Assembly (NCBI GenBank): GCA_000940995.1
Contig: CP005974.1
Location: 1,798,001-1,862,000 of the forward strand
Reading direction: 5' to 3'
Length of the DNA stretch: 64,000 bases
Origin: Photobacterium gaetbulicola Gung47
GTDB taxonomy: Bacteria; Pseudomonadota; Gammaproteobacteria; Enterobacterales; Vibrionaceae
The translations under genes were made by a program, and so were the position numbers. Below, in pieces: positions 42,796 to 51,054 of the stretch (its first letter is position 1; each line of letters begins with the position of its first letter). The notes under the pieces were generated by a model, which saw nothing but the letters and a program-made list of their open reading frames with translations, was not told where the DNA came from and did no database searches.

Positions 42796-44931
42796 ATGAT
42801 TGTTATAAGATTTATATTAGCTTTTATTTGTATCTGCCTGATTCAAGCTTGTGATAACCAAGGAAGCGATCAGAATTCTCCACCGCCGGATCCGAATGAT
42901 ATAACCATCGATGCCCAGACACCGGTTCTGGATGAGAACGGCATGCTGTCGGTTGAGTTTACAGCGACAGACGGTACGGGAGCGCCATTTGAACTCGACC
43001 CTGAAAGCGGTTTGAGTTTCGCCGTCCTCAAGGTCAGCGAGGGGCGTAGCACCGGTGACAATAGCTTTTGGCAAACCTTTATCTTTGGGAGCCAGTCTCC
43101 AGCAGCCGATGCCAAGCCAAACTTTGAATCCAGCGGGGTCTTTGAGGTGCTGGCGGCAGGCAGTTATCGCTATACCTTCTCGGTAGACGTTACCCAAGTG
43201 GTTGACCCCGCCCAACTGTCGGCAGAACCAGCACCCGCAGAAGCGGCAGTGATTGAGTGGGAGCCGGATGTTCTTCACCGCTTTGCCATTCGCTATGGCG
43301 ATGCGCTCTCGGATATTCCTGTCATTAACTATACCCTGGACTGGGTTCCTTCCGGTGGCTCGGCACCGCTGTCGCGGGATATCCTGGATAATTCAAGCTG
43401 TACCACGTGCCACATGGGCGAGGCCCCTTTTCATGGCACTCGCGCGCCGGCAAACCGGGTAGAGCCGCAAATCTGTTCAGCCTGCCACAACGACAGTAAC
43501 CCCAACTCAACCCGTCGCTCTTTAGCGGTCATTGTCCATGACAAGCACGGTAATGTGTTTGAGATCCCGGATGAGGGGGGCGAAGAGACTGAGCCAGAGC
43601 TGGTGGGCTCACCGTATCCGCAGGATGCCAGGAATTGCGATACCTGCCACAAGGATGTCTCCGATACAACGGCCGATGCCGATAACTGGTTCAATCATCC
43701 AACTGCTGAAGCCTGTGGGGCCTGCCATACGGTGCGCAACTCACATTCAAGTGCTTTCCCATCTAATGACCGCTGCGAAGGCTGCCACGGAGTTGATGCC
43801 GGTGGCAGGTCGGTGCAATCTGTCCATGGAGGCCGGCTGGCGGCGATGCAGGCAGGAAGGGATACCTTGGAATTGGCGATTAATTCGGCCCGCTACAGCG
43901 ACCCGGACTTCGAAATAGAGATCACGCTGACGCGCAACGGGGAGGGCGTCGCGTCATTTGCAGATATCGCCCCGTTTATCCGCCACGGTTCTGCCTACTT
44001 GTTGGTTAACTGGAATAACGGCAACGGCCTTGAGATCAGCTATACCGCCAATCGCGTCCGGATCAATATGACCGAAGAATGTAGCGCGATGGGGGATGGA
44101 CAGTTTCTCTGTAAGAAGGCCTTCCCGAACGGTGAAACAGCGCTTAAACCTGCCGCTGGCTCGGTATTGGTCGTGACAAATGCTGAAATGCCGCTGTGTA
44201 CCGACAGAAAAGCCGAGCAACCGGCGCTGATCGCTTGTGATGACAGTTCGCTCGAGAATGACAGGGACACCGAGTACCTGCTAGCGGCCAATGCGGTCTG
44301 GGCCGCTTTTGATATCGGTGGCGGCGCCGTCAATGAAAAAACCGCGATTGGCGCAGATTTAGCATCGTGCAACGGTTGCCACAAGGATCTGACCGTACAT
44401 CTCTATGGTCCGGCGGGACAAGCGCATTCAGCCAAGGACTTCGAGCAGTGTGCCAGCTGTCATAACGCCACACGAGCGGCATTCTACCCAGGGATCCCCG
44501 GCGATCTGAAATACCATGTCCATTCATTCCACGGATTTGGCTCGCAGCGCAGCGGGGAGTCTAGTTATCCCGGCAATCTCGCTAACTGCGAAGCGTGCCA
44601 TACCGCCTCGCAGTACAACCTGCCGAATCAGGCAAACATCCGGCCTTCGGTTGCTAGCGTGGCGGCCGGTGATGCGAGAGAAAACAAGTTCTTCAGCCCT
44701 GCCTTGGTGGTATGCGGTAGTTGTCACTTGGCATCCAATTTGGGGGATGTCAATCCCGATAGTCCGGCTGAAGGCGATGGCGCGATTTCGCATATGCTAA
44801 GGAACGGTGCCGTGTTTGCCGCAGACAGTGCCGCTGATGCAACCGGCAGTGAGCAGTGTGCGACCTGTCACTCGGTCGGGCAGGATGTCGGTGTCGACGT
44901 TGTCCATGATGTCTACCGGTTCCGCCAGTAA
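42796..44931 (+). CDS. mtrC: OmcA/MtrC-family outer-membrane decaheme c-type cytochrome (lipoprotein)
   Basis: Surface cytochrome of 711 aa. It has a lipoprotein signal with lipobox LIQAC (Cys 19) and a Split-Barrel-like domain (about residues 35-195). Ten CxxCH haem sites follow: CTTCH near 202, then CSACH, CDTCH, CGACH and CEGCH, a second beta domain (about 350-520), and CNGCH, CASCH, CEACH, CGSCH and CATCH. Two pentaheme groups split by a beta domain is the MtrC/OmcA architecture. Such proteins sit on the outside of the cell and pass electrons to metals, electrodes or shuttles. It is first in mtrC-mtrA-mtrB. Shine-Dalgarno is weak. Confidence 0.92.
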   Translation: MIVIRFILAFICICLIQACDNQGSDQNSPPPDPNDITIDAQTPVLDENGMLSVEFTATDGTGAPFELDPESGLSFAVLKVSEGRSTGDNSFWQTFIFGSQSPAADAKPNFESSGVFEVLAAGSYRYTFSVDVTQVVDPAQLSAEPAPAEAAVIEWEPDVLHRFAIRYGDALSDIPVINYTLDWVPSGGSAPLSRDILDNSSCTTCHMGEAPFHGTRAPANRVEPQICSACHNDSNPNSTRRSLAVIVHDKHGNVFEIPDEGGEETEPELVGSPYPQDARNCDTCHKDVSDTTADADNWFNHPTAEACGACHTVRNSHSSAFPSNDRCEGCHGVDAGGRSVQSVHGGRLAAMQAGRDTLELAINSARYSDPDFEIEITLTRNGEGVASFADIAPFIRHGSAYLLVNWNNGNGLEISYTANRVRINMTEECSAMGDGQFLCKKAFPNGETALKPAAGSVLVVTNAEMPLCTDRKAEQPALIACDDSSLENDRDTEYLLAANAVWAAFDIGGGAVNEKTAIGADLASCNGCHKDLTVHLYGPAGQAHSAKDFEQCASCHNATRAAFYPGIPGDLKYHVHSFHGFGSQRSGESSYPGNLANCEACHTASQYNLPNQANIRPSVASVAAGDARENKFFSPALVVCGSCHLASNLGDVNPDSPAEGDGAISHMLRNGAVFAADSAADATGSEQCATCHSVGQDVGVDVVHDVYRFRQ

Positions 44932-44968
44932 ACCAGATTCGCTGAGAACGCCTTGGAAGGATTATAAA

Positions 44969-45931
44969 ATGAATAAGAGAAAGTGGTGGTCGTGGGCAGC
45001 AAGCGGGATCCTGATCATGCTGGTCAGCATGATGGCTTTTGCCGACACTGAAAGCCGAGATCCCCGTGAAGCCGTTGAGGCTGAGCTGGATAAAAAATTC
45101 CAGGATGGACGCTATTCACGCGATGGCTCTGAGACGTGTCTGCGTTGCCATGACAAGGATTCAGAGATCCCGGCGACGGGGATCTTCGACAATGTTCACG
45201 GCCGCCTGGGGGTTTCCCATGGCCCGATGAGCGATCGCCAGTGCGAAGCTTGCCATGGCCCGCTGGGAAACCATCACCGTAACCCGAGGGGGAATAATGC
45301 GCGTGAGCCCATGATCACCTTTGGTGACGATTCCCCCGTTCCTGCCAGCAAGCAAAACAGCGTTTGCCTGTCTTGCCACCAAGGTAGTGCTCAGAGGAAC
45401 TGGCACTCGAGCGTGCATGCGTTCGAAGATGTCAGTTGCTCGAGCTGCCATAAGCTGCATCAGGCTGAAGACCCCATGTTTAACCAAGCAACGCAGGTAG
45501 AAACCTGTACCGGCTGCCATAGCCAGGTTAAAGCTCAGCTGCACAAGCGTTCCAGCCATCCGATACGGGATGGGGTCATGAGCTGTTCGAGCTGCCATGA
45601 GCCGCACCAATCAGTCAACGAAGCCAGTTTGAAGCAGGTGGATATCAACGAAAATTGCTATCAATGCCATGCGGAAAAACGCGGCCCCTTCCTGTGGGAG
45701 CATGAGCCGGTGTCTGAGGACTGCAGTTATTGCCATAACCCGCACGGCTCCATCAATAGTGCGATGTTGGACAAACGCATGCCTCAACTGTGTCAGGACT
45801 GCCATCGAGTGCCGCACGCTCAAGTGGACATTCCAGAAGGAGACCTGCGTGTGCGTGGCGGCAGCTGCATGAACTGCCATAGTCAGGTACACGGTACCAA
45901 TCACCCTCGCGGCTTAACGTTGAGAAAATGA
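44969..45931 (+). CDS. mtrA: MtrA/DmsE-family periplasmic decaheme c-type cytochrome
   Basis: Protein of 320 aa with a Sec signal peptide (residues 1-25). Ten CxxCH sites are spread along the chain: CLRCH (about 57), CEACH, CLSCH, CSSCH, CTGCH, CSSCH, CYQCH, CSYCH, CQDCH and CMNCH (about 305). Length and spacing match Shewanella MtrA (333 aa), which forms a haem wire plugged inside the MtrB barrel. GGAAGGA precedes ATG 44969; the frame is open upstream inside mtrC but that part is not coding. It follows mtrC by 37 bp and precedes mtrB by 10 bp. A DmsE role (extracellular DMSO reduction) is less likely as no dms genes are present. Confidence 0.93.
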   Translation: MNKRKWWSWAASGILIMLVSMMAFADTESRDPREAVEAELDKKFQDGRYSRDGSETCLRCHDKDSEIPATGIFDNVHGRLGVSHGPMSDRQCEACHGPLGNHHRNPRGNNAREPMITFGDDSPVPASKQNSVCLSCHQGSAQRNWHSSVHAFEDVSCSSCHKLHQAEDPMFNQATQVETCTGCHSQVKAQLHKRSSHPIRDGVMSCSSCHEPHQSVNEASLKQVDINENCYQCHAEKRGPFLWEHEPVSEDCSYCHNPHGSINSAMLDKRMPQLCQDCHRVPHAQVDIPEGDLRVRGGSCMNCHSQVHGTNHPRGLTLRK

Positions 45932-45941
45932 GAGCAGAGCA

Positions 45942-47945
45942 ATGAAGATTGTATATCCAATTTATTGGCTGACTGCATCGATGACATTCTGTGGTTATGC
46001 CGAAGAAGAGAGCGTGCCCGCTGACAATCCGTACCAGGATTACTCACTCAAAGCGGCGAAAGAGGTCGATACATCCGGCTGGGAGTGTAAAGCCTGCTCA
46101 AGTGATGGGCAATGGCAGGGAAGTGCCGCATTGGGCGCGGGCTATTCAGATAATGGTGGCTCGACCCGGTTCAACAATTGGGTGCCGACCCACAGTGATG
46201 TAGGGGCCGTGGGAACACTCAATGCCGATTTAGGGCAAGTCAATGATGACGGGGAATACACGCGGTTTGAGGTCGAAGACCTTGGCTTGAAGCGGTTTCG
46301 GATCGGCACCGAGCTGGGTGATTACGACGGTGTGCGGGCAAGCCTTTACTACAGCCAGTCACCGTATTACTGGAACGATGATAGCCTTTCTGCATACCGT
46401 GGTGATGGCACGACATTGACCGAAGGGGATCTCAGGACTTTCGACAAGGAATCGATTCGGGAAAAAATCCAGATCGGGTTGAAGTATACGCCGCCAAGCC
46501 CCTGGCAGCCCTATGCGGACATGACGTTCGAGCAAAAAGAGGGGACATATTCCTTCTATGACAACCGGGTGCCTGGCGTGGGCAGTGTTCCCGGATATAT
46601 TCAAAAACCGCTCTCGCATGAAACCCTCAATACTGCTGTTGGGGTGTCCTATCTCGAGGAAGACTGGCTTATCGATGCGGCATACCGGGCCTCGGTCTTT
46701 CGTAATGACAACCAGGCCTTGTATTTCGGCCCTGCCAGCGATCCCTTTGCCGACTCCCGGGCCTACGAGCCCGATAATGAATTTCACCAGGTTGCTGTCT
46801 CGGGAAATTACAGGATGGACAGGCAGACGATTGATGGCCGGGTACTTTGGCAGGAGTCGACATCTGACGGTGGGTTGAATGTCTTTCCGGGATCACCGAA
46901 CCAAAAGGCCAAGTTCGACGGTAAGGTCAATACGGTTCAGGTCGATGCGGGCTACAGCAATCGGCTGACCAGCAAAGCTGCGCTGAAGGTGCGGGCAGAT
47001 TACCGGGATCGCGATGACCGCTCGGATAAGGATGCCGTCATAGGCCAGACACGGCCAACAACCGACAGAACTCGAAGCGGTCTCGAAGTGGTGGGGGATT
47101 ACCGTTATAACCGGTCATGGAAAATTCAGGGCGGATATGACTATCGCTATCGCTCGCGGGAAGAGGCGAACAGGAAGCGCACCAATGAAAGCACGCTGTA
47201 TCTTTCAACACGCTACAAACCGGTCGATGACTGGAGTGCCGGTGCCAAAGTCTCATGGCAAGACAGAGACGGCTCGAGCTGGAGGAACGACAGTGCCAAT
47301 AGCCCGAATTTGAGGCAGTATTATTTGGCCGATCGGGAAAGGCTGGAACTCCGTGGGGATATTCGCTATCAGCTTAATGATTCAACCCAATTGTCTGCCG
47401 CCGCTTGGTACGGCGATGAGGATTATCCCACCCCGGATATAGGCCGCAGCTCGGGTAAAGATTATGGCTATGATGCCACCGTTGATTACCAGCATGATGA
47501 AAATACCGTGGGCTATGCCTACCTGAATTATCAGCAAATTGAATCCAAGCAGCAGAGCGCCAACAGCAATTCCCCTGATTTTTCCCGATATACTTCAGAA
47601 CTGACCGATGAAGCTGTGGTTGTCGGAGTTGGAGCCAACCGGAACAATCTGATGGATAAGCGGCTGGATATCGGGCTTGATTACAGTTATAGCTATGGCA
47701 AGGGAAAGACATCCACCACGTCAAATGCCGACTTTGATTATCCGGATAATCGCTCCCAGGGGCATCGTTTGGAGGTCAATGGTACCTATCGTGTCGATGA
47801 CAGACAGAGTATCAAGCTCAATATCAGGTATGAAAACTATGATGAGGATGATTATCTGTTTGCCGCAGACGAGGATAGCCTAGGCCGTGTCAATCAAGAC
47901 TATGATGGCTACTTCGGTATGGTGTCGTGGGAATATAAATACTGA
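45942..47945 (+). CDS. mtrB: MtrB/PioB-family outer-membrane beta-barrel
   Basis: Outer-membrane protein of 667 aa with a signal peptide and a C-terminal aromatic end (WEYKY). The rest alternates charged and aromatic residues in the pattern of a large (about 26-strand) barrel. Near the N-terminus of the mature protein is CKAC, the paired-cysteine motif found in MtrB. The barrel sheathes MtrA and docks MtrC, completing the path across the outer membrane. Shewanella MtrB has 697 aa. It ends the mtrCAB operon, followed by a strong hairpin. Confidence 0.92.
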   Translation: MKIVYPIYWLTASMTFCGYAEEESVPADNPYQDYSLKAAKEVDTSGWECKACSSDGQWQGSAALGAGYSDNGGSTRFNNWVPTHSDVGAVGTLNADLGQVNDDGEYTRFEVEDLGLKRFRIGTELGDYDGVRASLYYSQSPYYWNDDSLSAYRGDGTTLTEGDLRTFDKESIREKIQIGLKYTPPSPWQPYADMTFEQKEGTYSFYDNRVPGVGSVPGYIQKPLSHETLNTAVGVSYLEEDWLIDAAYRASVFRNDNQALYFGPASDPFADSRAYEPDNEFHQVAVSGNYRMDRQTIDGRVLWQESTSDGGLNVFPGSPNQKAKFDGKVNTVQVDAGYSNRLTSKAALKVRADYRDRDDRSDKDAVIGQTRPTTDRTRSGLEVVGDYRYNRSWKIQGGYDYRYRSREEANRKRTNESTLYLSTRYKPVDDWSAGAKVSWQDRDGSSWRNDSANSPNLRQYYLADRERLELRGDIRYQLNDSTQLSAAAWYGDEDYPTPDIGRSSGKDYGYDATVDYQHDENTVGYAYLNYQQIESKQQSANSNSPDFSRYTSELTDEAVVVGVGANRNNLMDKRLDIGLDYSYSYGKGKTSTTSNADFDYPDNRSQGHRLEVNGTYRVDDRQSIKLNIRYENYDEDDYLFAADEDSLGRVNQDYDGYFGMVSWEYKY

Positions 47946-47957
47946 TAGCAGGTAAAC

Positions 47958-47987
47958 CAGCAGGTTTGAGGGGGCTCAAACCTGCTG
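47958..47987 (+). terminator. Hairpin after mtrB
   Basis: CAGCAGGTTTGAG and CTCAAACCTGCTG form a perfect 13-bp stem around GGGG. Lies between convergent mtrB and the DUF5062 gene; no T-tract. Confidence 0.65.
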
Positions 47988-47993
47988 CTAGTG

Positions 47994-48254
47994 TTACTGG
48001 AGCAGTTCGTGATCCGGCGGTAATAGCCGGGTAATCCACAGGATGAGTCTGTGTTTCATATTCGGTCCGTCTTCCTTGTCTTCAGGAAGCGGGGTAATTT
48101 GCTTGAATTGAACCAGCAAGCGGTAAATACATTCGACCTTATCCTTCGACGAGACTGATTTGTCTAAATCATCAAATCCTTGCTTCTTGGCAAAGGCCAT
48201 ACCTAGCTCTAGCGCTTTTTTTAAGAGTTTTGCATCGTTTTTGTTCTTCTTCAT
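47994..48254 (-). CDS. DUF5062 family protein
   Basis: Small cytoplasmic protein of 86 aa, highly charged, with N-terminal KNDAKLLKKALELGMAFAKKQGFDDLD and a conserved-looking YRLLVQFKQITPLPEDKE segment. As far as I recognise it, this is the DUF5062 family of Vibrionaceae and relatives. No function is known. It is leftward, convergent with mtrB, and probably a single gene. Confidence 0.75.
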   Translation of the reverse strand: MKKNKNDAKLLKKALELGMAFAKKQGFDDLDKSVSSKDKVECIYRLLVQFKQITPLPEDKEDGPNMKHRLILWITRLLPPDHELLQ

Positions 48255-48273
48255 ATCAGCTCCAGCCAGATGG

Positions 48274-48355
48274 TTATTAATTCATCTTAGAGCCTGTTGT
48301 TATGCATTTATAGCAATACAGGGCAATTCTTTGCGCTGAGTCGGTGAATTAATAA
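48274..48355. repeat. Inverted repeat between DUF5062 and DUF3080 genes
   Basis: TTATTAATTCA (48274-48284) and TGAATTAATAA (48345-48355) are perfect inverted copies 60 bp apart, and the right copy is followed by TACC. Could be a palindromic intergenic element; its inner part encodes nothing visible. Confidence 0.35.
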
Positions 48356-48384
48356 TACCAGGCGATAGATGGCCAAAGTTTAGG

Positions 48385-49422
48385 CTAACGGGTGCCGATT
48401 TTGATGTTGCACCGCTTGAACGTCCGTTGCCAGAACCCGACATGCTGGCGTGTCGCCTGCCTGAAGCGATTATGGAGCTTACCGTTGAGGTATTGCTCGA
48501 CGTAGGGAGTGGTGGCTGATTTCCTGGCATGTTCCAGCGTGAGCAGTGTTGTTAGAGCAGGAGATATTTGGCGGTATTGGGAGTCGAGCTCGGCAAGGTA
48601 GGCCTGCAGCTCGCTGGCAAAGAATTTGTTGAAAACGTTACTGAGGTATTCGGCTTTCTGTTGGTTGCGGTTAGGGCCGCAGATGAGCCGCTGTTCATGT
48701 TGTTCCAGCATGTCGGTAATCGCTTCTAACCACAACGTCGCGAGGTGTATCGAATAGACCAGCTGGCCGAAGTAGTGGTGGGTATGTAGCTGCTCTTGAT
48801 GCTTTATCAGCCGGTCAGCCTGTTTCTCTTCTACACTGGTGCCCTGAAGGATGTTTTTCTGAATAAAAGTTAGAAAGTTAAAGGCATTTAAGCTTTCATC
48901 AAAGCCATAGAATAGGCCTAGCTCGAAAGGTTGGTGGTATATGGTGAGTTGCTGCCGCCACTCCTTTTCTGTGGTGAGCATATTCCACAGGTGGCTGGCG
49001 AGCTGGGCTTGTTTCTGCTGCTTGAACCCTTCAAGCATCGGCAGGACCTCAGAGTCTTGCGGGAGTACCTGCTGGCAGTGGTTGAGGCCACTTAACAGGA
49101 TGAGCTCATAACGCAGTTGGCGGGTTTTGTCCTGTACCTTGCCCAAAATGGAGTTGCGCTCGGCGATCAGGTTGAACAGTCCGCATTTTCTCAGTTCATA
49201 GGCATCGAGTAGATCAATTCGAATATCTTCGATAGGCTCTAGAAGCTCGCGGGGTTCTGGAAAGGCGATGAGATCTATGTCATCGACGGCCACTGGCGAA
49301 GTGTCGAGGACATTGGCGAGCCGCTCATTGTAGCTGTTGAAGCTGCGTGTAGCGGTGTTGGGCTCGCAGCCAGTCAGTACCAGGAGCAGCAGAAGTAGTA
49401 GAGGATGGCAAAACAGGTTCAT
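48385..49422 (-). CDS. DUF3080 family lipoprotein
   Basis: Protein of 345 aa with a short lipoprotein signal (MNLFCHPLLLLLLLVLTGC, lipobox LTGC, Cys 19). The helical remainder opens with the conserved-looking NERLANVL, continues with an LIAFPEPREL segment and has a central ERNSILGKV. I recognise this as the DUF3080 family, found in Vibrio and other gammaproteobacteria, often beside transporter genes. The role is unknown. It lies about 100 bp downstream of norM on the same strand but beyond a terminator. Confidence 0.8.
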   Translation of the reverse strand: MNLFCHPLLLLLLLVLTGCEPNTATRSFNSYNERLANVLDTSPVAVDDIDLIAFPEPRELLEPIEDIRIDLLDAYELRKCGLFNLIAERNSILGKVQDKTRQLRYELILLSGLNHCQQVLPQDSEVLPMLEGFKQQKQAQLASHLWNMLTTEKEWRQQLTIYHQPFELGLFYGFDESLNAFNFLTFIQKNILQGTSVEEKQADRLIKHQEQLHTHHYFGQLVYSIHLATLWLEAITDMLEQHEQRLICGPNRNQQKAEYLSNVFNKFFASELQAYLAELDSQYRQISPALTTLLTLEHARKSATTPYVEQYLNGKLHNRFRQATRQHVGFWQRTFKRCNIKIGTR

Positions 49423-49476
49423 ATGATTAGTATATCCAAGTAACCTGGTGTCACTGGGTTTTATACGTCGCGAAAC

Positions 49477-49502
49477 AAAAAGGCGACCAACGGCCGCCTT
49501 TT
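49477..49502 (-). terminator. Intrinsic terminator after norM
   Basis: AAAAGGCG and CGCCTTTT pair (stem extended by CC/GG across one mismatch). Read leftward it runs into five T residues. Confidence 0.8.
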
Positions 49503-49519
49503 AATTCGCGCAAGCAAAA

Positions 49520-50890
49520 TCACCGTAGTGACATCTGCAACTGTGAGTCATCATCTTGCTTCTGTACCCAGAGCAGGCGGTATGCCAGCATGATAGCGGC
49601 GGCGGTTAGGCCGACGATGTTCCCTATCCAGAAGCCGTGTGGGCCCATCGGGGAGACGATCCAGTCGGTGATCCCGAGGATATAACCGATTGGCAAGCCA
49701 AGGATCCAGTAAGCAATGAAAGTGCGAATAAATATAGCCCGCATGTCCTTATAGCCCCTGAGTGCTCCGGCTGCCACTACCTGGATAGCATCGGTACATT
49801 GGTAGATGGCTGCGAGGAAGAGCAGTTGTCCAGCGATGTAGATAACCTCGCGGTTATCGGTATACATCTCGGCAATAGGCTCGCGCAGTACCACTGTCAT
49901 GACCGCCGTCACCGCTGCGATACAAAAAGCCACAATCAAACCACTGCGGCTGGCGATTTTGGCCTCGGTAAAGTCTTGGCGTCCTAGCAAGTGACCGACC
50001 CGGATACTCAGGGCGGCACCTAGGCTCATCGGGATCATGAAGATCAACGAAGAAAAGTTACTTGCGACCTGATGGGCGGCGACGATCGTCGAGCCTAACG
50101 GAGAGATCAGCAAGGCAATAACCGCAAAAAGCGAGACTTCGAAGAAGATCGAGGCTGCAACCGGGAAGCCGAGGCGAAATAGGCGAATAACCGCTTTCAG
50201 CTGGGGTGGGTGCCAACGGTCGAAAATACCAATAGCGCGCAGCTTTTTGTTGAAACGGATATAAACCAGCATCGAGAAGAACATCAGCCAGTAGACGATA
50301 GCGGTTGCTACACCGCAGCCGACCCCGCCGAGCGCTGGTGCGCCGAATTTGCCGTAGACGAAGATCCAATTGAGTGGAATATTGGCGGCAAGGCCGATAA
50401 AGCCAATCACCATCGACGGGACTGTCATCGATACGCCTTCAGAAAAACTCTTCAGGGTCTGGAAAAAAAGAAAGCCGGGAACGGCAAAGAGTACGGCATG
50501 AAGATACCCAGTGGTTTTTTCTGCCAACGCCGTTTCGACATCCATAAAATCAATCAGGGTGCCGGCATTGTACAGCACCCAAATGATCGGTACGGAAATC
50601 AACAGCGCCAGCAAGAAGCCATGTTGGACCTCAAACGGAATGTTATCACGCTTACCTGAACCATTCAGGGTGGCGACAATTGGAACCAGGGCAATCAGCA
50701 AACCGACACCAAAAAGGATCGCCGGTAACCAAATGCTTGCCGCTACAGATACCGCCGCCATATCCGTTGCACTGACGCCTCCGGCCATAACCGTATCTAC
50801 AAACCCCATCGAGGTTTGGGCAACCGATGCAATCAGTACCGGGATCGCTAATTTGAGTAAGAGGCGGGTCTCGCGCCGATAGTTATGCAC
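49520..50890 (-). CDS. norM: NorM-type MATE multidrug efflux transporter
   Basis: Inner-membrane exporter of 456 aa, exactly the length of Vibrio NorM, with 12 hydrophobic segments. Strongly typical blocks are LAIPVLIASVAQTSMGFVDT near the N-terminus, PLNWIFVYGKFGAPALGGVG (about residues 185-204) and ALRGYKDMRA. The family exports cationic drugs and dyes such as fluoroquinolones in exchange for Na+ (or H+). I choose GTG 50890, with AGGAG 7 nt upstream; a longer frame opens at 50953 but adds an unconserved segment. It is followed by its own terminator. Confidence 0.93.
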   Translation of the reverse strand: MHNYRRETRLLLKLAIPVLIASVAQTSMGFVDTVMAGGVSATDMAAVSVAASIWLPAILFGVGLLIALVPIVATLNGSGKRDNIPFEVQHGFLLALLISVPIIWVLYNAGTLIDFMDVETALAEKTTGYLHAVLFAVPGFLFFQTLKSFSEGVSMTVPSMVIGFIGLAANIPLNWIFVYGKFGAPALGGVGCGVATAIVYWLMFFSMLVYIRFNKKLRAIGIFDRWHPPQLKAVIRLFRLGFPVAASIFFEVSLFAVIALLISPLGSTIVAAHQVASNFSSLIFMIPMSLGAALSIRVGHLLGRQDFTEAKIASRSGLIVAFCIAAVTAVMTVVLREPIAEMYTDNREVIYIAGQLLFLAAIYQCTDAIQVVAAGALRGYKDMRAIFIRTFIAYWILGLPIGYILGITDWIVSPMGPHGFWIGNIVGLTAAAIMLAYRLLWVQKQDDDSQLQMSLR

Positions 50891-51054
50891 AGAAGTGCTC
50901 CTGGTTGAAGAGAGGAATGACGCGAGAATTATAACGGTTCGCCAAATTGGCACAATTCACATCGAATAAAAATTATCATTTCATTCTCTAGATTTGATAT
51001 CAATAGCTTAGCGAAGTATTTATCTGCCGCTCTCTTGCTGCCTGAGCCACTGAT

